From Pseudarthrobacter polychromogenes (lineage in GTDB: Bacteria > Actinomycetota > Actinomycetes > Actinomycetales > Micrococcaceae): DNA of 64,000 nucleotides. Where the stretch lies: assembly GCF_014644495.1 (NCBI RefSeq), contig NZ_BMKU01000003.1, positions 1 to 64,000 on the forward strand, written 5' to 3'. How positions within the stretch are numbered: the first letter of the stretch is position 1; each line of letters opens with the position of its first letter. The translations under genes and the position numbers were made by a program. Shown in pieces: positions 59,479-64,000 of the stretch. A model generated the notes under the pieces. It was given only the letters and a program-made list of their open reading frames with translations, was not told where the DNA came from and searched no databases.

Positions 59479-60384
59479 TCAGCGCCTTGCCGGGACACGT
59501 CGTCGTGCTGCGTACGCGAACAGGGACGTCGTGGCAACCGTGGCCAGGTAGCCGGCGATCACAATCAGGGAGATCCCGGCCCAGAAATAGTGGGTGGTGC
59601 TGGCCTCCTGCCACGGGCTCGGGGCGATGCGCGCCAGCGAGTACAACGCCACCGCGGCCGAGGCCAGTCCGATGGCAACCGGAAGCGTCAGCCAGAGCCG
59701 GGCCGAACCGATGTGCCCGCCAAACCCGTCCCACGCATTCCAGGACCCCCGCCGGATGATGAGCCAGCCCGCGGGAATCATGAAGGCACCCACCAGCAGG
59801 AATGCCGCCACCACGTCCGCCGGCCGGTGCCACTGGTTGATCAGCGTGGACACCCCGGATGCGATGGCGAACGTGCCGCCGACGAAGCCGGCCATCGGAC
59901 GCCAGCGGGGCGAGGCCATCAGGAACACCGCAGCCGCCGCCGACGCCGCCAACGTGGTGTGGCCGGAGGGCAGCGAGTTCAGCTCCAGGGTGACCACCCC
60001 TTTGTCCGGGCGGGCCGGCAGGAGGTCCTTCAGCACCTGCGTGGCGATGTTCGCGCCGATGCAGGCGGCCACGGCAATCCCTGCCTCAGCCCAGTGCTTG
60101 CGGATCACGGTCACGAACAGGACCACGACGGCGGCCATCACCAGGGAGACGGTGGGCAGCAGGTCCAGGAACTTGGTGGTTGCCTTGCCGGCGGGCCCAT
60201 GGAGTTCCACGGCTTCCACGAGTGCTGACTCGTCGATGAACTGGCCCGTGGTGGTCTGGACGAAGTAGTAGTAGGTGGCCACCAGCCCGGCCACACACGC
60301 CAGCGTGGCCAGCACGAACAGGAAGCCCGACCCCGTTGCGGGTCGGGCTGCGGCCCTGCTCATTGCCTGCCGTTGAAAAGTCAT
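59479..60384 (-). CDS. PAP2-type membrane phosphatase
   Basis: 301 residues with about seven helices and the PAP2 motifs KDLLPARPDK, SLPSGHTTLAAS and INQWHRPADVVAAF (catalytic His, Arg and Asp neighbours). The large first loop (about 55-80) sits before them. It should hydrolyse a lipid phosphate at the outer face of the membrane, such as phosphatidate or undecaprenyl pyrophosphate. Confidence 0.9.
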   Translation of the reverse strand: MTFQRQAMSRAAARPATGSGFLFVLATLACVAGLVATYYYFVQTTTGQFIDESALVEAVELHGPAGKATTKFLDLLPTVSLVMAAVVVLFVTVIRKHWAEAGIAVAACIGANIATQVLKDLLPARPDKGVVTLELNSLPSGHTTLAASAAAAVFLMASPRWRPMAGFVGGTFAIASGVSTLINQWHRPADVVAAFLLVGAFMIPAGWLIIRRGSWNAWDGFGGHIGSARLWLTLPVAIGLASAAVALYSLARIAPSPWQEASTTHYFWAGISLIVIAGYLATVATTSLFAYAARRRVPARR

Positions 60385-60459
60385 CGCTTAAAGGGTGTCA
60401 CAGAAAGCTGGGATCCCGCCGCACGTGGCGGGCCCGGCACATCGAGGCGGCCGCGATCG

Positions 60460-60960
60460 CTATTCCAGGGCCTGGGCGAGTGCCTCGATGAGTTCAAACT
60501 GCTCCCGCACCCCGCCCTCCATGCCGGACTGCGCAATCATGTCCCGGACTTCCTTGCTGCCCGCATCGGTGCGGATGCTGACCAAAGTGGCGCCGCCGTC
60601 GGCATCGCTGAAGGTGACCGTATTGACCACGGCCCCTTCCTCGCTGTCCGGTCCCACACCCGCCGTCTCCATGACCTCCGTGTGGACGATGCGCTCGTTC
60701 GGCACGATCTCCCGGTACGTGCCGTGGAAGGCCACCTCAAACCCGCCGCTCGCCGCCATGACGTACCGCCAGGCGCCGCCCTCCCGGACGTCCATTTTCA
60801 CCACCGTCATCTCGCCGCGGCGCCCGGCCCACCATTTCCGGACGAGGCCGGGTGTTGTCCATGCCCTGTACACAAGGTGCCGGGGCGCTTCCACGGTCCT
60901 GGTGATGAGGATTTCCCGATCCCCGGGATAGCTCACGTCCATGGTGCTTGTCTGTGTCAT
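60460..60960 (-). CDS. SRPBCC/AHSA1-like protein
   Basis: 166 residues: EILITRTVEAPRHLVYRAWT, KWWAGRRGEMTVVKMDVREG, WRYVM and GTYREIVPNERIVHTE fit the Activator of Hsp90-like START fold. It usually binds hydrophobic ligands. Start overlaps the ArsR stop (ATGA). Confidence 0.9.
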   Translation of the reverse strand: MTQTSTMDVSYPGDREILITRTVEAPRHLVYRAWTTPGLVRKWWAGRRGEMTVVKMDVREGGAWRYVMAASGGFEVAFHGTYREIVPNERIVHTEVMETAGVGPDSEEGAVVNTVTFSDADGGATLVSIRTDAGSKEVRDMIAQSGMEGGVREQFELIEALAQALE

Positions 60961-61310
60961 TGCCCTGCTCCTTCTTGCGGGGTATCTTCCTGGAGGCCGG
61001 CGAGCACGTCATCCAGCAGGCCGAAGCGCTCCGCCCAGAGGTGCTCATATCTGGAAATCCAGGTGTGGATGGGCTTGAGGGCCTGCGGATTGAGCCGGTA
61101 CAGCCGCTGCCGGCCTTCATCCCGGACATCCACAACGCCCACCTCCCGCAGCACCCGCAAATGGCGCGAGACGTGCGGCTGAGCCAGGCCAAGCAGGTCC
61201 ACCAGTTCGTTCACGGGCCTCTCACCAAGGCTGAGGGCGTCCAGGATCTCCCGGCGGCGGGGCTCAGCTACCGCGTTGAACGCGTCCGTGGTTGTTGCTG
61301 CCCGTGCCAT
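60957..61310 (-). CDS. ArsR-family regulator paired with SRPBCC
   Basis: 117 residues with a winged helix (AEPRRREILDALSLGERPVN, LVDLLGLAQPHVSRHLRVLR). No Cys metal site is seen. ArsR-SRPBCC pairs are common, with the regulator controlling the START-fold protein. The operator lies 12 bp upstream of the start. Confidence 0.92.
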   Translation of the reverse strand: MARAATTTDAFNAVAEPRRREILDALSLGERPVNELVDLLGLAQPHVSRHLRVLREVGVVDVRDEGRQRLYRLNPQALKPIHTWISRYEHLWAERFGLLDDVLAGLQEDTPQEGAGQ

Positions 61311-61321
61311 GGTCGCATTGT

Positions 61322-61337
61322 ATATCCATATGGATAT
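61322..61337. promoter_or_regulatory. Probable ArsR operator/promoter
   Basis: ATATCCATATGGATAT is a perfect 16-bp palindrome directly upstream of the ArsR start. Confidence 0.75.
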
Positions 61338-61444
61338 GTATTGGAAGGCCGCCAGCGATTGGAGGTTCCGCGGGGTTCGCCGGCTTTCTGTTCGTCGGCT
61401 TCCTGTTCGCCGGGGCGGCGGCCCCCGCTTGTACAGTTGAATCC

Positions 61445-62446
61445 ATGCCAACCGACCCGCCCCAGGTGCCTGCGCTCGAGGAACTGCTGGCCGGCGCGCA
61501 CGTGGTGTCCCTGCCCATGCGGGTCAAGTTCCGCGGCATCACGGAGCGCGAGTCGCTGCTGCTGCAGGGCCCGGCCGGGTGGGGCGAGTTCTGCCCGTTC
61601 CCCGAGTACGGCGACGCCGAGGCGTCCCGCTGGCTTGCCGCCGCCATCGAGGCTGCCTGGGAGGGGTTCCCCGTGCCGCTGCGTTCCGATATTCCGGTGA
61701 ACGCCACCGTTCCTGCCGTGCCTGCCGGACGGGTGCCGGAGGTGCTGGCGCGGTTTGGCCGGGTGGACGCCGTGAAGGTCAAGGTTGCCGAGCGCGGCCA
61801 AACCCTCGACGACGACGCCGCCCGGGTTGCCGCCGTGCGGGCCGCGCTGCCGGCCGCCGCCATCCGCGTGGATTCCAACGGGGGCTGGGACGTGCCCGGG
61901 GCGGTCTCGGCACTCACCCGGCTTGCCGGCGTCGGGCTTGAATACGCCGAGCAGCCCGTCCCCACGATCGACGGACTGGCCGAGGTCCGCCGCCGGTTGC
62001 GGGCCGCGGGCACCCCGGTGCTGATCGCTGCGGACGAGAGCGTTCGTAAGGAGTCCGACCCCCTGCGCGTGGCGCGGGCCGGTGCGGCCGACCTCCTGGT
62101 GGTCAAGGTGGCGCCGCTCGGGGGAGTGCGGCGCGCACTGGACATCGTTGCGCAGGCCGGGCTGCCCGCCGTCGTCAGCTCTGCGCTGGACACCTCTGTG
62201 GGCATCCGCGCTGGCCTGGCCTTGGCGGCCGCCCTGCCCGAGTTGCCGTACGCCTGCGGGCTGGGGACGGTGTCCCTGTTTGAATCGGACATCACCACGG
62301 ATCCCCTGGTGGCCGACGACGGCGCCATCCGCCTCCGCGATGCGGCCGCCGACGCCTGGCTGCTTGAGCGGTATGCGGCTTCTCCGGAGCGCCGGGACTG
62401 GTGGCTGGCACGCCTGCGCCGCGTCCACGCGCTCCTGGCCCCCTGA
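61445..62446 (+). CDS. menC: o-Succinylbenzoate synthase
   Basis: 333 residues of the enolase superfamily. VKVKVAERG (catalytic Lys), RVDSNGGWD, EYAEQPV and AADESV give the metal-binding Asp/Glu/Asp set, and VVKVAPLGG the second Lys. Length and the short N-terminus fit actinobacterial MenC. It dehydrates SHCHC to o-succinylbenzoate in menaquinone synthesis. It stands alone here. Confidence 0.92.
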   Translation: MPTDPPQVPALEELLAGAHVVSLPMRVKFRGITERESLLLQGPAGWGEFCPFPEYGDAEASRWLAAAIEAAWEGFPVPLRSDIPVNATVPAVPAGRVPEVLARFGRVDAVKVKVAERGQTLDDDAARVAAVRAALPAAAIRVDSNGGWDVPGAVSALTRLAGVGLEYAEQPVPTIDGLAEVRRRLRAAGTPVLIAADESVRKESDPLRVARAGAADLLVVKVAPLGGVRRALDIVAQAGLPAVVSSALDTSVGIRAGLALAAALPELPYACGLGTVSLFESDITTDPLVADDGAIRLRDAAADAWLLERYAASPERRDWWLARLRRVHALLAP

Positions 62447-62447
62447 A

Positions 62448-62575
62448 ACCCTCTCTCTGTTGATGCGGCTTTTCCTGGCACCCTCTCTCTGTTGATGCGG
62501 GTTTTTGTGGCACGCTCTCTCACTTAACGCAGGCTTTCCTGAAACCCTCTCTCACGTTTCTGCAGGTCACGCGCG
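62448..62575. repeat. 32-bp tandem repeat after menC
   Basis: Units start at 62448, 62480, 62512 and 62544, exactly 32 bp apart: ACCCTCTCTCTGTTGATGCG + GCTTTTCCTGGC and variants (third: ACGCTCTCTCACTTAACGCA). Units 1 and 2 are nearly identical, the fourth is decayed at its end. No spacer pattern as in CRISPR. Confidence 0.85.
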
Positions 62576-62597
62576 GTTAACCGGAATTTCACCCGGC
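62576..62597 (+). promoter_or_regulatory. PHO box before phoX
   Basis: Two 11-bp direct repeats, GTTAACCGGAA and TTTCACCCGGC, match the actinobacterial PhoP consensus (GTTCACC-type, 11-bp period). They overlap the promoter of the PhoX gene. Confidence 0.7.
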
Positions 62598-62666
62598 ATA
62601 CTACTGCGCGTAGAAACCGGCTGAAAGGGTGGGCGGGACCTCGTAGAAATTCCTTGGAAGGCCCCC

Positions 62667-64000
62667 ATGTCTGAAACGACTGCCCGCAAGTTCACCCTGC
62701 TGCCGATGCTCGGCCATACCAAGGGCAAGCGCAGCGCCGTCACCTGCGCGCTGAAGTGCGACAACGCCTGCGCCGGCGATGTCTGCAACACCAGCTCCAA
62801 CAGCTACTTCCGTGACATCGCCTCCGCCACCATGTCCCGCCGCGCCGCCCTTGGCTTCGGCGCCGCCGGTGCGCTCGCCGTCGTCCTGGGATCCGCCGCA
62901 ACCTCGCCTGAATCTGCAAACGCCGCTGGCCTGTCCAAGGCAGCGAAGGAAGGCTTCGGCAAGTCCAAGCTGCAGTTCACAGCCATCCCGTCGATCGATG
63001 CCGCCGTGGACGCCGTGACCGTCCCGGAGGGCTTCACCTGGCAGCCGGTCATCCGCTGGGGTGACCCGATCTTCAACGGCGCGCCGGAGTTTGACCTGTA
63101 CAACCAGACGGCCGCCGCGCAGGAAAAGCAGTTCGGCTACAACAACGACTACACGGACATCCTGGAGATCCCGGGCAGCAAGGGCCGCCGCGCGGTGCTC
63201 TTCGCCAACCACGAGTACACCAACGAGAACATCATGTTCCCGGCCACCATGCCTGCAGATCAGATGCGCGCTGTGGGGGCTGCCGCGCACGGGCTGTCCG
63301 TGGTTGAGCTGGAGCGCAAGAACAAGAACAAGCCGTGGACCTACGTGAAGGGTGCGCCGCTCAACCGCCGCTTCCTCAACAACACGGTGTACGAACTGAC
63401 CGGCCCGGCCGCGGGCTCCCCGCTTCTCAAGACTGTTGCGGACCCTGACGGCCGCTTCATCAAGGGCACGCTGGGCAACTGCGCCGGCGGCACCACCCCG
63501 TGGGGCACCATCCTCTCCGGCGAAGAAAACTTCCAGAGCTACTTCGTGGCGCCGGGAACCTCCGCCGGGGACAAGCGGTACGGCATCACCAACAAGCCGA
63601 CTGCCCGCCAGTGGGAGTTGGATGAGCCGCGATGGGATACCCGCAACCCCGGTTACGAGAACGAGGCGAACCGCTTCGGCTGGATCGTGGAAGTTGACCC
63701 GTTCGACCCCACCTCCATGCCCAAGAAGCACTCCATGCTGGGCCGCTTCAAGCACGAGGGCGCCAACGTGATCATCGCCGAGTCCGGGCACGTTGTGGCC
63801 TACTCCGGCGATGACGAGCGCTTCGATTACCTGTATAAGTTCGTCTCGAAGGACAAGTACCGCGAGGGCGACCGCAAGCACAACATGACCCTGCTGTCCG
63901 CGGGCAACCTCTACGTCGCCAGGTTCACGGGCAACTCGCCGGCTGCCGACATCACCGGAACCGGGGCTGTGCCCGCCGACGGCGCCTTCGACGGCATCGG
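62667..64000 (+). CDS. phoX: PhoX-family secreted alkaline phosphatase (3' partial)
   Basis: The ATG at 62667 is followed by a frame open to the window end (444 codons seen). A Tat-type signal (MSRRAALGFGAAGALAVVLG) lies unusually far in, after ~55 residues including four cysteines (CALKCDNACAGDVC). The DUF839/PhoX domain shows VLFANHEYTNEN, GTLGNCAGGTTPWGT, LSGEENFQSYF, FGWIVEVDPFDP and YSGDDERFDY. PhoX binds calcium and iron and frees phosphate outside the cell. The PHO box predicts induction on phosphate limitation. Confidence 0.93.
   Translation, partial: MSETTARKFTLLPMLGHTKGKRSAVTCALKCDNACAGDVCNTSSNSYFRDIASATMSRRAALGFGAAGALAVVLGSAATSPESANAAGLSKAAKEGFGKSKLQFTAIPSIDAAVDAVTVPEGFTWQPVIRWGDPIFNGAPEFDLYNQTAAAQEKQFGYNNDYTDILEIPGSKGRRAVLFANHEYTNENIMFPATMPADQMRAVGAAAHGLSVVELERKNKNKPWTYVKGAPLNRRFLNNTVYELTGPAAGSPLLKTVADPDGRFIKGTLGNCAGGTTPWGTILSGEENFQSYFVAPGTSAGDKRYGITNKPTARQWELDEPRWDTRNPGYENEANRFGWIVEVDPFDPTSMPKKHSMLGRFKHEGANVIIAESGHVVAYSGDDERFDYLYKFVSKDKYREGDRKHNMTLLSAGNLYVARFTGNSPAADITGTGAVPADGAFDGI

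Noticed and set aside
59437..60228. Long plus-strand frames opposite the PAP2 gene
   Set aside because: The minus strand has all PAP2 motifs and a membrane pattern; the plus frames are His/Arg-rich shadows.
1..64000. Prophage, transposon or integrative element
   Set aside because: No integrase, transposase, terminase, capsid or att-like tRNA end was found.

Overview
The window looks like a chromosomal segment of a high-GC actinobacterium of the Micrococcaceae, most like Arthrobacter or Pseudarthrobacter. The reasons are the strong GC bias, Shine-Dalgarno plus GTG/TTG starts, leaderless promoters, GAF-ANTAR regulators, SLH domains of the 'NRDAMAAFLYR' type and an actinobacterial SipW/alternate-signal-peptide operon. 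This placement is inference from sequence style; no rRNA or tRNA gene is present. I see no insertion sequence, prophage or CRISPR array.

1-6.2 kb: two secreted surface proteins, each ending in three SLH (S-layer homology) domains. The first (5' end outside the window) carries 14 tandem copies of a 77-residue repeat. 6.2-16.3 kb: a run of single genes. These are a PH-like membrane protein, a metallo-beta-lactamase-fold protein, a GAF-ANTAR and a PAS-ANTAR regulator, a phosphoesterase lipoprotein, a lipid kinase, a secreted matrixin with a seven-bladed propeller, an App1-like phosphatase and two sibling 45-residue membrane peptides. 16.4-22.4 kb: a membrane acyltransferase, TetR, a GGDEF-EAL protein and a BNR-repeat lipoprotein with a coupled small membrane peptide. 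The first 21 kb also holds seven copies of a ~30-bp palindrome, all between genes.

22.7-34 kb: an envelope and secretion island. Two paralogous subtilases (one with SLH domains, one with a single copy of the 77-residue repeat) flank a fused glycosyltransferase/pyruvyltransferase-like gene and a third type of SLH protein. A second GAF-ANTAR protein and a GH26 hydrolase follow. SLH domains of other Gram-positives bind pyruvylated wall polymer, so these genes plausibly form one surface-display system: the enzyme decorates the polymer and the SLH proteins dock on it.

34-47 kb: LacI with divergent sugar/inositol-type enzymes, an orphan histidine kinase, an NmrA-like reductase and a 56-bp remnant of a second one, a NatAB-like ABC transporter, a HipBA toxin-antitoxin pair with palindromic operators, a DUF2975/HTH pair, and an ArsR-CDF metal-efflux pair. 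47-55 kb: hydrolases, an MFS exporter and a divergent flavin monooxygenase/TetR pair. 55.5-57.9 kb: an operon encoding a SipW-type signal peptidase with three exported subunits, probably a surface fibre or matrix. 58-64 kb: DUF302, a methyltransferase, PAP2, SRPBCC-ArsR, menC and the start of phoX behind a good PHO box.

A regulatory theme links distant genes: GAGTA-N5-TACTC sits 23-24 nt upstream of a -10-like element in front of four genes (both 45-residue peptides, one SLH protein, one GAF-ANTAR gene).
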